From Selenomonas sp. oral taxon 892 str. F0426 (lineage in GTDB: Bacteria > Bacillota > Negativicutes > Selenomonadales > Selenomonadaceae), in contig NZ_KI260523.1 of NCBI RefSeq assembly GCF_000468035.1, forward strand, positions 1 to 64,000: a stretch of 64,000 nt of DNA, given 5' to 3'. Made by a program: the position numbers and the translations under genes. The notes under the pieces are model-generated. The model was not told the origin of the DNA, ran no database searches, and saw only the letters and a list, made by a program, of their open reading frames with translations. This document shows, piece by piece, positions 1 through 7,857 of this stretch; position 1 is the stretch's first letter, and each line of letters starts with the position of its first letter.

Positions 1-107
1 TTTATTCGTTCAAGCGAAGCGCGTTTGGAATCCGCAGGTATTTAGGCAGATAAGCGCCCGACCGATTGCGTAACGAGGTGTTCGTGAGGGACACGCATTA
101 CAATCAA
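1..107. other. left edge, no gene assigned
   Basis: I see no supportable gene here. Only short open frames exist on either strand, and no clear terminator follows the hydroxyacid dehydrogenase that ends at 108 on the minus strand. A neighbouring gene could begin just outside the window. Confidence 0.4.
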
Positions 108-968
108 TCACTCGTAATATTTCAGCAAGCTCTGTGTGCCGTCAGCCCCACCGCCGCGCTCCTCAAGTGCGCGTGCTTCGCTCAGCACCTGCTCCAGAAT
201 GGGCAGGTCGACACCGTATTCTTTGCTCGTCTCGGCACCGATCGTCATATCCTTGACAAAGTGCTTGATCATAAAGCCGGGGGCGAAGTTGCCGTCGAGT
301 GCCATGCGGATCATATTGCTCATCTGGAAGCTTGCTGCTGCGCCGCCTGAGATGGAAGCGTAGACCTTTTCCACATCGAGCCCCGCAGCGCGCGCGTAGG
401 CAAATGCTTCGCAGGCGCCCGCAAGTGTGCCCGCAATGGCGATCTGATTGGCTGCCTTCGTCTTTTGTCCCGCACCCGCTGCGCCCTCATAGACGATGTT
501 CTTGCCCATCGCTGCAAAGACGGGGTGTATGGCGTTGAACGCATCCTCGTCTCCACCGACGAGAATGTTCAGCGTGGCGTTCCGTGCGCCCATGTCACCG
601 CCTGTGACGGGGGCATCGAGCGCGTGAATGCCGCTTTTTTTTGCCTCTGTGTAGATACGCTCGGCGAGTGCGGGGGAGGAGGTTGTCATATCGGCGGTAT
701 ATGCACCCGCACTGAGATTTGCGAGAATGCCGTCTGCGCCGAGGTAGATCTCCTCTACATCCTTCGGATAGCCGACGATGGTGATGACGATATCCTGCCC
801 GCGTGCGCATGCGCCGGGACTGTCACAGTACTTTGCGCCGCGCGCGACGAGTTCATCTGCTTTGGACTTTGTACGGTTGTAGACACTGAGTTCATAGCCC
901 GCATCCATCAGGTGTCCTGCCATCGCTGCACCCATGATGCCGAGTCCGATAAAGCCGATTTTTTTCAT
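108..968 (-). CDS. garR: NAD(P)-dependent beta-hydroxyacid dehydrogenase (tartronate semialdehyde reductase / 3-hydroxyisobutyrate dehydrogenase family)
   Basis: A 286-residue cytosolic oxidoreductase of the beta-hydroxyacid dehydrogenase family, the usual length. The N-terminal Rossmann motif GFIGLGIMG is at residues 5-13. NRT (31-33) after the second strand places an arginine where NADP(H)-preferring members have one. The substrate-site motif DAPVTGG is at 118-124, and the catalytic lysine segment GAGQKTKAANQ is at 165-175 (K171, N174). The family interconverts tartronate semialdehyde and glycerate, or methylmalonate semialdehyde and 3-hydroxyisobutyrate. Sequence alone does not settle which, so the symbol is a best guess. 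A GGAGG-type ribosome site lies just upstream of the ATG. The gene diverges from the nuclease gene at 1113 and has no visible operon partner. Confidence 0.85.
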   Translation of the reverse strand: MKKIGFIGLGIMGAAMAGHLMDAGYELSVYNRTKSKADELVARGAKYCDSPGACARGQDIVITIVGYPKDVEEIYLGADGILANLSAGAYTADMTTSSPALAERIYTEAKKSGIHALDAPVTGGDMGARNATLNILVGGDEDAFNAIHPVFAAMGKNIVYEGAAGAGQKTKAANQIAIAGTLAGACEAFAYARAAGLDVEKVYASISGGAAASFQMSNMIRMALDGNFAPGFMIKHFVKDMTIGAETSKEYGVDLPILEQVLSEARALEERGGGADGTQSLLKYYE

Positions 969-1014
969 AGCATTTCCTCCATTTCACACGTTGTCCATAT
1001 GCTCAGTGTATCAT

Positions 1015-1042
1015 AAAATCCTGCAGGAAGCAGGATTTTTTT
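1015..1042 (+). terminator. terminator-like hairpin in a divergent intergenic region
   Basis: A 9-bp stem (AAATCCTGC / GCAGGATTT) with a 5-nt loop is followed by seven T on the plus strand. It lies between two divergently transcribed genes, where an ordinary terminator is not expected. Confidence 0.55.
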
Positions 1043-1070
1043 GATGGATTCCGAATTTTATAAGTATAAA
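1041..1070 (+). promoter_or_regulatory. candidate promoter of the beta-CASP nuclease gene
   Basis: TTGATG (1041-1046) and TATAAA (1065-1070) are separated by 18 nt. The -35 begins at the end of the T-run of the preceding hairpin. Confidence 0.4.
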
Positions 1071-1112
1071 TGTGATACGAGAAAATATATAAATTTGGAG
1101 GGAGGATATGTT

Positions 1113-2723
1113 ATGCGGCTTGAATTTTTGGGCGCTGCACACGTTGTCACTGGATCGTGTTATCTGCTTCATGTGGGTGATCATCTGTATCTGATTGACT
1201 GTGGAATGTATCAGGGAACACGTCGACTGCGTGAGATGAACTACGAGGATTTTCCCTTTAACCCCGCCGAGATCGAAGCGGTTTTTCTGACACACGCGCA
1301 TATTGACCACTGTGGACGTATTCCGCGGCTCGTGCGTGAAGGCTTTCGCGGAAAGGTATATGCAACGCGTGCGACGTGCGATCTTGTCCGGATCATGCTG
1401 CCGGACTCAGCACATATCCAGGAGAGCGATGCGGAGCTGATGAACCGCAAGAATGCGCGTCGGAGTGAGGCACCGATCACACCGCTCTACACACAGGCTG
1501 ATGCCTATGCGGCACTCGAGCAGTTCGAGCCTGTTGATTATCGGACGCCTCTGCAAGTGGATGATTTGCGGCTGACGTTCCGTGATGCAGGTCATATCCT
1601 AGGCTCCGCAATCATTGAGATTGTCGTGGTGGAGCAAGGAAAGGAGACGAAACTTGTATTCTCAGGGGATCTCGGGCAGCCAGATCAGCCCATTTTGTGT
1701 GATCCTGAAGTGATTGATGGGGCGGATTTTCTGCTCGTCGAGTCAACCTACGGGGACCGCATCCACCGCGACTATGATAAGGAGTCTGCACTGCTCGAGG
1801 TCATTCGCGACACAATGGATCGCGGCGGCAATGTCATCATTCCGTCCTTTGCCGTCGGACGGACGCAGACATTGCTTTACTATTTTTACAATCTGTGGAA
1901 AGCGGGACGGCTCGACGGCGATATTCCGATCATCATCGACAGTCCGCTGGCAATCCAAGCAACGCGTGTTTTTCTCAAGAACTATGAGGATTTCGACGAG
2001 GAGACGATCGCGTTCTTTGGAGAACAGGGGACAATTCCCGCATTCCCTCAGGTGCGTATTGCGGAGACTGCAGCGGAGTCGCGTGCGCTGAACTCTGCCG
2101 AGGGGGCAGCGATCATCCTCTCCGCCTCTGGTATGGCAGATGCGGGACGCGTACTTCATCATCTCAAGCATAACCTATGGCGCCCTGAGTCCACCATTCT
2201 CTTTGTGGGCTATCAGGCAGAGGGAAGCCTTGGGCGTCGTCTGATTGACGGTATCAAGCGTGTACGTGTCTTGGGAGAAGAGATCGCGGTCAAGGCTCAG
2301 ATCCAGATGCTGGATGGATTCTCGGCGCACGCAGATGCGGAACAGATCGTACGGTGGATGGAGTCCATCAAAGAGCCGTGTCCCGCGAAGGTGTTCCTCG
2401 TTCATGGTGAGGGACAGGCACAGGAGGCCCTCAAGGAGCGAATTCAGGAGGAGCTTGGCCTTGAGGTCTATGCTCCCTTCCTCGGTGATGTTGTAACGAT
2501 ACAGGGACGGAGCGCCAATCTTATTCCGTCGAATATTTCATCTGTTTCTGTTGAGGCAGAAATGGAGGAAGTCATGCGCGATTTCGATGCGGAGTACCGT
2601 CAGCTGCGCAAAGCTGTAATTCGTACAGTCGTCCGTCAGCCAAAACTTATGGAACCGATCATCCGTACAATGCAGAAGGCGCGCAATTACTTCAAGAAGT
2701 TGGCTGCTCCATACAACATCTAA
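1113..2723 (+). CDS. MBL-fold beta-CASP ribonuclease
   Basis: A 536-residue metallo-beta-lactamase-fold RNase of the CPSF73/Ysh1-like beta-CASP group. HAHIDH (61-66) is the zinc-binding HxHxDH motif. H161 (AGHILGS) and D186 (SGDLG) supply further metal ligands. ESTYGDR and the IIPSFAVGRTQ segment mark the beta-CASP insertion. GFSAHAD near residue 410 is the C-terminal RMMBL motif. Bacterial members process or degrade RNA; the substrate here is unknown. I start at ATG 1113 because GGAGGGAGG sits just upstream and the MRLEFLGAA beginning is typical. An in-frame upstream ATG at 1041 lacks a ribosome site. The gene appears monocistronic and ends before a hairpin at 2828. Confidence 0.88.
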   Translation: MRLEFLGAAHVVTGSCYLLHVGDHLYLIDCGMYQGTRRLREMNYEDFPFNPAEIEAVFLTHAHIDHCGRIPRLVREGFRGKVYATRATCDLVRIMLPDSAHIQESDAELMNRKNARRSEAPITPLYTQADAYAALEQFEPVDYRTPLQVDDLRLTFRDAGHILGSAIIEIVVVEQGKETKLVFSGDLGQPDQPILCDPEVIDGADFLLVESTYGDRIHRDYDKESALLEVIRDTMDRGGNVIIPSFAVGRTQTLLYYFYNLWKAGRLDGDIPIIIDSPLAIQATRVFLKNYEDFDEETIAFFGEQGTIPAFPQVRIAETAAESRALNSAEGAAIILSASGMADAGRVLHHLKHNLWRPESTILFVGYQAEGSLGRRLIDGIKRVRVLGEEIAVKAQIQMLDGFSAHADAEQIVRWMESIKEPCPAKVFLVHGEGQAQEALKERIQEELGLEVYAPFLGDVVTIQGRSANLIPSNISSVSVEAEMEEVMRDFDAEYRQLRKAVIRTVVRQPKLMEPIIRTMQKARNYFKKLAAPYNI

Positions 2724-2827
2724 ATCTAAACGAGATTTCTTCTGATAAAATAAAGAATTGTTATTTGGAAATTGGAATTCGCAGAGCTGTGCCTCATACA
2801 CTTGCATACTCCTGTGAAATACGTTAA

Positions 2828-2860
2828 AATAGGGAAGCCTTAGAATAGGCTTTCCTATTT
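2828..2860 (+). terminator. probable terminator after the beta-CASP gene
   Basis: AATAGGGAAGCC pairs with GGCTTTCCTATT (one G-U pair) across an 8-nt loop. The T-tract that follows is short and interrupted. Confidence 0.5.
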
Positions 2861-2920
2861 AATATGTTTCAACTGAAAAATCTATATGTTTTTATATAGA
2901 TTTGGATAGGTGGTGTTATT

Positions 2921-5900
2921 TTGGAATCCCCATTTCGTGTCGGGGTGGATGTCGGATCGACAACGATCAAGCTGGTCGTGCTCGGGGAGGAGCATGAGAT
3001 CATCTATAAGAACTATGCACGGCATTTTTCTGAGATCGGAAAGGCGTTGCAGGACAATCTTGCGCAGCTGAAGGATGTGGTGGGCGAGGCGAAATTCTCG
3101 TTTGCACTTACAGGATCGGCGGGCATGGGTATTGCCCAGCGTATCGGCTTGCCGTTTGTGCAGGAGGTCATTGCCTGTGCTTCGGCGGTGCGCCGTCTTA
3201 TTCCGGAGACGACGACGGCGGTTGAGCTCGGTGGTGAGGATGCCAAGATTACGTATTTCGGCGATGCGCCGGAACAGCGTATGAACGGTGTCTGTGCAGG
3301 CGGTACCGGCTCGTTCATCGATCATATGGCGTCCCTTCTCTCGACGGATCCCATCGGACTCAACGCACTTGCCGAGCAGGGCAAGCGCGTCTATGCGATC
3401 GCTTCTCGCTGCGGCGTGTTTGCCAAGACGGATATACAGGCACTCATGAATGACGGCGCGGCAAAGGCGGATATTGCACTTTCGATTTTTCAGGCCGTGG
3501 TCAATCAAACAATCGGGAATCTGGCGCAGGGGCGTCCGATTGATGGTCGAGTTGCATTCCTCGGAGGGCCCCTCTATTTTCTCCCAGAACTGAAAAGACG
3601 TTTTATCGAAACATTGAAACTCGACGATGACCATGTTGTCGATGTGGATTACGGCAATTATTTCGTCGCTGTTGGAGCAGCCCTGTCGGACGATGCCAAG
3701 GCGATTGATATGCGAGAGATGGAGGCGTGCATTGCACGTGCGGAGCAGGCAGCTGCAGAGGAGACACGAACATCAGATGTGACGCTGTTCAAGGACGCTG
3801 CGGACTACGCTGCGTTCAAGGAGAGACATGATCGTGATCGTGTGAAGCGCGGCAATTTGGCATCCTATCGTGGAGCAATCTGTATCGGTATTGATGCGGG
3901 GTCAACGACGACGAAACTTGTCGCTATCGGCAGTGATAAGGAGCTTCTTTATACTTCCTATGGAAGCAATCACGGTTCTCCGCTGCAGTCAGTCATCGAT
4001 GCACTGCGGGGGTTCTATGAACAGATGCCGGAGGGGTGTCACATCGCTGGAGCGATGACAACGGGCTATGGTGAGGCAATCGTCAAGGCGGCACTCCATG
4101 CCGACGGCGGTGAGGTTGAGACCTTTGCCCATCTGCGCGCAGCACAGGAATTCTGCTCCGATGTCAGCTTCGTTCTGGATATCGGCGGTCAGGATATGAA
4201 GTGCTTCTTTGTGCAGGACGGCAGTGTCGGCAACATTACGCTGAACGAGGCGTGCTCGGCGGGCTGCGGCTCGTTTATCCAGAATTTTGCCGAAGGACTT
4301 CATATGACGCCAGCAGAGTTTGCAGGGAAGGCGGTGGATGCGAAAGCCCCCGTTGATCTTGGCACACGCTGTACAGTTTTTATGAACTCAAAGGTGAAGC
4401 AGGCGCAGAAGGAGGGGGCGGAGGTCGCCGATATCTCGGCGGGCATTGCGCTCTCCGTCGTCAAGAATGCACTCTTCAAAGTCATGCAGATCAAGGATGT
4501 CTCTGCGCTCGGTGATCACATCGTCGTACAGGGGGGGACATTCTATAATGATGCTGTCCTGCGTGCCCTTGAGCATCTGATTGGAAAGGATGTCATTCGT
4601 CCCGATATCGCAGGACTTATGGGCGCATACGGTGCTGCTATCCTTGCGCTTGAGAGAGGTACAGAACAATCCACTTTGCTTGGAGCGGATGAGCTTGGTG
4701 ACTTTACGACAAAGGCAAGCTCCTATCGTTGTACGAAGTGCGGGAATAAATGCCTGATTACCATGCAGCAGTTCTCCAACGGGGAGCGCTATTTCACTGG
4801 AAATCGATGTGAGCGCGGCATCGGCGGAGAGAAGCGTGAGGACGATACGCCGAATATATACAAGTTTAAGTATCGGCGTGTGTTCAAACATTACAAATCT
4901 CCCGCAGAGCCGCGTCGTGGCCGCATCGGCATACCGCGTACGCTCAATATGTATGAAGACTATCCGTTCTGGTTCACCTTCTTTGACAAGCTTGGCTATG
5001 GGGTCGTACTTTCGGGCAAATCTACACCGCAGCTCTTCTACAAGGGAATGGCGACGATTCCGTCGGATTCGCTTTGCTATCCAGCAAAGCTTGCACATGG
5101 GCACATTGTTGATCTCGTCGAGAAGGACGTCGATACAATATTCTATCCGTGCGAGCCGCACAATATGGCCGATAAACCAGACTCCTCGGCGAACAACTAC
5201 AACTGTCCTATTGTAGCCTCCTACGCAGAGAATATTCGTATCAACATGGATATTCTGCGCGAGAAGAATATTCGATTTGTCCAGCCGTTCCTGCCGATCA
5301 ATGACCGCGGGCGTATGATTGAGCGCCTTGTGGAGGAGTTCGGCAAAATCGAGGGCATCGGAAAGAAGGAAATCACTGCTGCCGTCGACGCGGGGTATGC
5401 CGAGATCGAGCAATATCGGCAGGATGTGCGTGACTATGGGCAGCAGATTCTCGATCGCATTGCACAGACGGGAGAGCATGCGATTCTTCTCGCGGGACGC
5501 CCATACCACGTCGATCCAGAGATCAATCACGGCATCCCGGAAATGATACAGTCCTACAAACTGCCGATTCTCTCTGAGGATGCGGTCTATCATATTCCTG
5601 TTAAGGAGCTCCGGCTTCAGGTCGTCAACCAGTGGAGCTATCACGCGCGGCTCTATCATGCGGCACAGTTCGTTGCGGAGCATCCAAACGTGACTCTGAT
5701 TCAGCTGAGCTCATTTGGCTGTGGTCTTGATGCACTCACGACGTCGGAGGTGCGCGAGATCCTGGAGTCGCATGAGCGCATCTATACGATGATCAAGCTC
5801 GATGAGGTCTCAAATCTAGGGGCAGCGCGGATACGTCTGCGTTCACTCATGGCAACGCTTGCTCGTCGGCAGAATCCTGCCTACCATGAGGCGCCCGTCA

Positions 5901-7180
5901 TTGAGCGTCCGCACTTTACGGAGGAGTGCAAAAAGACGCATACGATCCTTGCACCGCAGATGGCGCCGATTCATTTTGATCTCTTCCGTACGACGATGAA
6001 AAAACACGGCTATAATGTTGTAATCCCGCCGATGCCGGATAAGGCATCGATTGATCTGGGACTGCGCTATGTTCATAATGATATGTGTTATCCGGCGATT
6101 GTCGTCATTGGTCAGCTGCTCGCCGCCCTTAAAGCGGGGCTGTGTGATGCCGATCATACGAGCATTGCCCTCTTTCAGACGTGCGGCGCCTGTCGTGCGA
6201 CCAACTATCTTGGCGTTCTGCGTAAGGCACTCCGTGACGCAGGTTTCCCGAATGTTGCCGTCTTTGCTGTGCGTGGTCTGCCCGAGGAGACGGACAGCTT
6301 CGCATTTACGCGTGAGATGATGGTAGATGCGGTCAAGGCTGCAATCTATGGGGATCTTCTCATGAATGTGCGCAACCGCATGATGCCGTATGAGCTCCAA
6401 AAGGGAACAACGCAGGCGGTGTTTGAAAAGTGGATGGCGCGTGCGAAAGAGGAACTAGTGCATGGAAATGTATTTAAGTTCCGGCGGATGGTAAAGGACA
6501 TTGTACGTGATTTTGATCATATACCGATCAATGAGCACCTCTGGAAACCTAAGGTTGGTATCGTCGGTGAAATACTTGTGAAGTATCATCCCGTCGCAAA
6601 TAACGATATTGAAAGGGTCTTGATGAACGAAGGGGCAGAAGTTGTCATGCCGGATTTTGTCGACTTCTTCCTCTACGCAGCATACGATCCAATTGCGCAG
6701 CACAAGCTTCTTGCGGGATCGTACAAGGATCGTCTCTTTGGACGTATGTTCATTAAGGTAATTGAGTTCTTCCGCTCGCCAATGCGTGAGGCTCTCAAGG
6801 AGAGCCGTCACTTCCGTCCGCCGCAGTCCATCGACCATACAGCACAGCTTGCCGCGCGTCATGTCAGTCTCGGCAACATGGCAGGTGAGGGGTGGTTCCT
6901 TACGGGTGAGATGGTCAAGCTCATCGAGGGAGGAGTGCCGAATGTGGTCTGTCTTCAGCCGTTTGGCTGTTTGCCGAATCACATTACTGGAAAGGGCGTT
7001 ATGCACGATCTGCGCAAGGCATATCAAGGTGTGAACATTACGGCGATCGACTGCGATGCAGGGTCAAGCGAGGTCAACCAGCTCAATCGCCTGAAGCTCA
7101 TGCTTGCCGTTGCGAAAGAGCGTCGCCCGCAGGGGATGGACTTCAAGAAAGCGTCAGGAGAGTTGGCGCAGAAAAACTGA
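2921..7180 (+). CDS. fused acyl-CoA dehydratase activase / HgdB-like protein (BcrAD-BadFG, DUF2229)
   Basis: A 1419-residue fusion related to the ATP-dependent activators of 2-hydroxyacyl-CoA dehydratases. Two ASKHA ATPase domains stand in tandem, opening with GVDVGSTTIKL (about residue 8) and GIDAGSTTTKL (about 325). Each has the cysteine of the iron-sulfur loop: GVCAGGTGSF and EACSAGCGSF. A Cys cluster CTKCGNKC lies near 603-610, followed by a DUF2229 region beginning around IGIPRTLNMYED and a C-terminal HgdB/HgdC-like part (GIVGEILVKYHP). Classical activators reduce a separate dehydratase by ATP-driven electron transfer; here both kinds of domain share one chain, and no separate dehydratase lies nearby. 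The substrate is unknown. The start is TTG with AGGTGG 7 nt upstream. A strong terminator follows. Confidence 0.85.
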   Translation: MESPFRVGVDVGSTTIKLVVLGEEHEIIYKNYARHFSEIGKALQDNLAQLKDVVGEAKFSFALTGSAGMGIAQRIGLPFVQEVIACASAVRRLIPETTTAVELGGEDAKITYFGDAPEQRMNGVCAGGTGSFIDHMASLLSTDPIGLNALAEQGKRVYAIASRCGVFAKTDIQALMNDGAAKADIALSIFQAVVNQTIGNLAQGRPIDGRVAFLGGPLYFLPELKRRFIETLKLDDDHVVDVDYGNYFVAVGAALSDDAKAIDMREMEACIARAEQAAAEETRTSDVTLFKDAADYAAFKERHDRDRVKRGNLASYRGAICIGIDAGSTTTKLVAIGSDKELLYTSYGSNHGSPLQSVIDALRGFYEQMPEGCHIAGAMTTGYGEAIVKAALHADGGEVETFAHLRAAQEFCSDVSFVLDIGGQDMKCFFVQDGSVGNITLNEACSAGCGSFIQNFAEGLHMTPAEFAGKAVDAKAPVDLGTRCTVFMNSKVKQAQKEGAEVADISAGIALSVVKNALFKVMQIKDVSALGDHIVVQGGTFYNDAVLRALEHLIGKDVIRPDIAGLMGAYGAAILALERGTEQSTLLGADELGDFTTKASSYRCTKCGNKCLITMQQFSNGERYFTGNRCERGIGGEKREDDTPNIYKFKYRRVFKHYKSPAEPRRGRIGIPRTLNMYEDYPFWFTFFDKLGYGVVLSGKSTPQLFYKGMATIPSDSLCYPAKLAHGHIVDLVEKDVDTIFYPCEPHNMADKPDSSANNYNCPIVASYAENIRINMDILREKNIRFVQPFLPINDRGRMIERLVEEFGKIEGIGKKEITAAVDAGYAEIEQYRQDVRDYGQQILDRIAQTGEHAILLAGRPYHVDPEINHGIPEMIQSYKLPILSEDAVYHIPVKELRLQVVNQWSYHARLYHAAQFVAEHPNVTLIQLSSFGCGLDALTTSEVREILESHERIYTMIKLDEVSNLGAARIRLRSLMATLARRQNPAYHEAPVIERPHFTEECKKTHTILAPQMAPIHFDLFRTTMKKHGYNVVIPPMPDKASIDLGLRYVHNDMCYPAIVVIGQLLAALKAGLCDADHTSIALFQTCGACRATNYLGVLRKALRDAGFPNVAVFAVRGLPEETDSFAFTREMMVDAVKAAIYGDLLMNVRNRMMPYELQKGTTQAVFEKWMARAKEELVHGNVFKFRRMVKDIVRDFDHIPINEHLWKPKVGIVGEILVKYHPVANNDIERVLMNEGAEVVMPDFVDFFLYAAYDPIAQHKLLAGSYKDRLFGRMFIKVIEFFRSPMREALKESRHFRPPQSIDHTAQLAARHVSLGNMAGEGWFLTGEMVKLIEGGVPNVVCLQPFGCLPNHITGKGVMHDLRKAYQGVNITAIDCDAGSSEVNQLNRLKLMLAVAKERRPQGMDFKKASGELAQKN

Positions 7181-7191
7181 ATAATCATGTC

Positions 7192-7239
7192 AGATGCTGT
7201 TGTACGAAGTTCTTAACTTCATACAACAGCATCTTTTTT
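7192..7239 (+). terminator. strong intrinsic terminator
   Basis: A stem of about 20 bp (AGATGCTGTTGTA.. / ..ATACAACAGCATCT) has one mismatch, a 3-nt loop and a T-run. It ends the activase transcript. Confidence 0.9.
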
Positions 7240-7248
7240 CAAAAATAT

Positions 7249-7339
7249 GTTCCGCGAACAAAAATTTCGCAAAAATGCGTTCGAAAACTATTGACCGAAC
7301 ATCTTTTCTGTGATATTCTATATCCGAACAACAGTTTTG
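7249..7339 (+). promoter_or_regulatory. promoter with clustered LexA-like half-sites
   Basis: TTGACC (7291-7296), 17 nt, TATTCT (7314-7319) form a good sigma-A-type promoter for the LysM gene. CGAAC half-sites occur at 7255-7259, 7279-7283 (minus strand), 7296-7300 (overlapping the -35) and 7325-7329 (at the expected start of transcription, read CGAAC-AACA-GTTTT). Against the Bacillus LexA consensus CGAACRNRYGTTYC these sites match 11-12 of 14 positions. LexA control is inferred. Confidence 0.5.
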
Positions 7340-7376
7340 AGAATGTATATACGGATATTAATATAATGGAGGGGTT

Positions 7377-7730
7377 ATGATGAAGAAGTTCGGTATTTTC
7401 CTCAGTGTATTTGCTCTTATTTGGATGGGCGTATCTGCGCTTCATCTGACAAATCCATATCTGCGCTCATCGGAATTCATTGAGGTGAATGTATCGCGTG
7501 GTGAGAATATCTGGACGATTGCACGTAAATATGCGACAAAGGAGACAATGGCGGAGCAGCTTGAGGAGGCAATCATCGAGGTGAATGGTCTCGCACCGGA
7601 CGGTGCCGTCACAGCAGGACGCCGTCTGCGTGTTCCCGTGCTTGAGCCTACAGAGCAACTGCAGGCAATGGCGGAACATAAATCCCTTGACACAGCTGCC
7701 CGTGCGCCTTATAATGACGTTACCGAGTAG
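7377..7730 (+). CDS. LysM-domain membrane protein, YneA-like
   Basis: A 117-residue protein with an N-terminal hydrophobic anchor (about residues 5-24) and one extracytoplasmic LysM domain (about 37-90: VNVSRGENIWTIARKY ... LAPDGAVTAGRRLRVP). The size and layout match YneA of Bacillus, an SOS-induced inhibitor of cell division in which a membrane segment precedes LysM. Similarity outside LysM cannot be judged by eye, so this is an analogy. Two adjacent ATGs (7377 and 7380) follow GGAGGGG. The LexA-like half-sites in its promoter favour an SOS role. The last 14 codons contain a perfect promoter pointing at thrS. Other possibility: a general peptidoglycan-binding protein. Confidence 0.65.
   Translation: MMKKFGIFLSVFALIWMGVSALHLTNPYLRSSEFIEVNVSRGENIWTIARKYATKETMAEQLEEAIIEVNGLAPDGAVTAGRRLRVPVLEPTEQLQAMAEHKSLDTAARAPYNDVTE
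7687..7715 (+). promoter_or_regulatory. consensus promoter for thrS inside the LysM gene
   Basis: TTGACA (7687-7692), exactly 17 nt, TATAAT (7710-7715): both hexamers are perfect. It lies wholly inside the 3' end of the LysM coding region, so transcription should start around 7722, only about 20 nt before the thrS leader terminator. Confidence 0.75.
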
Positions 7731-7756
7731 GGTGGAAACATATAGCCTTGTCCCTA
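7728..7756 (+). promoter_or_regulatory. T-box-like antiterminator core before thrS
   Basis: TAGGG (7728-7732) can pair with CCCTA (7752-7756), leaving a 7-nt bulge TGGAAAC (7733-7739) that matches the T-box bulge UGGNACC at 6 of 7 positions. Three further weak pairs (ATA with TGT) extend the helix. The 3' strand GTCCCT is also part of the following terminator stem, so the two folds exclude each other as in a T-box. No Stem I or specifier loop fits between the promoter and this element. Confidence 0.4.
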
Positions 7757-7794
7757 TGGGATGGATTTCCTATCCCAAGGGGCAAGGCTTTTTT
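7744..7794 (+). terminator. terminator/attenuator in the thrS leader
   Basis: AGCCTTGTCCCT (7744-7755) pairs with AGGGGCAAGGCT (7778-7789) for 12 bp. An inner stem TGGGAT/ATCCCA adds 6 bp, and six T follow. It may end the LysM transcript, attenuate thrS, or do both. Confidence 0.85.
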
Positions 7795-7801
7795 GTATGA
7801 G

Positions 7802-7839
7802 GGAGCACCGATGGATGACATCATTTTATCAGTGGCTCC
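7802..7839 (+). promoter_or_regulatory. hairpin just upstream of the thrS ribosome site
   Basis: GGAGCAC (7802-7808) and GTGGCTCC (7832-7839) can pair with one bulged base. The hairpin ends a few bases before the AGGAGAG ribosome site, so it could influence translation. No function is established. Confidence 0.3.
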
Positions 7840-7857
7840 TATGAGAGGAGAGCGTTT

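Noticed and set aside
465-1016. 183-codon open frame on the plus strand opposite the hydroxyacid dehydrogenase
   Set aside because: It is the antisense shadow of a well-recognised gene, is Cys-rich with no motif, and has no ribosome site.
4388-5683. 431-codon open frame on the minus strand within the activase gene
   Set aside because: Antisense shadow of conserved cysteine and DUF2229 regions; no domain or ribosome site.
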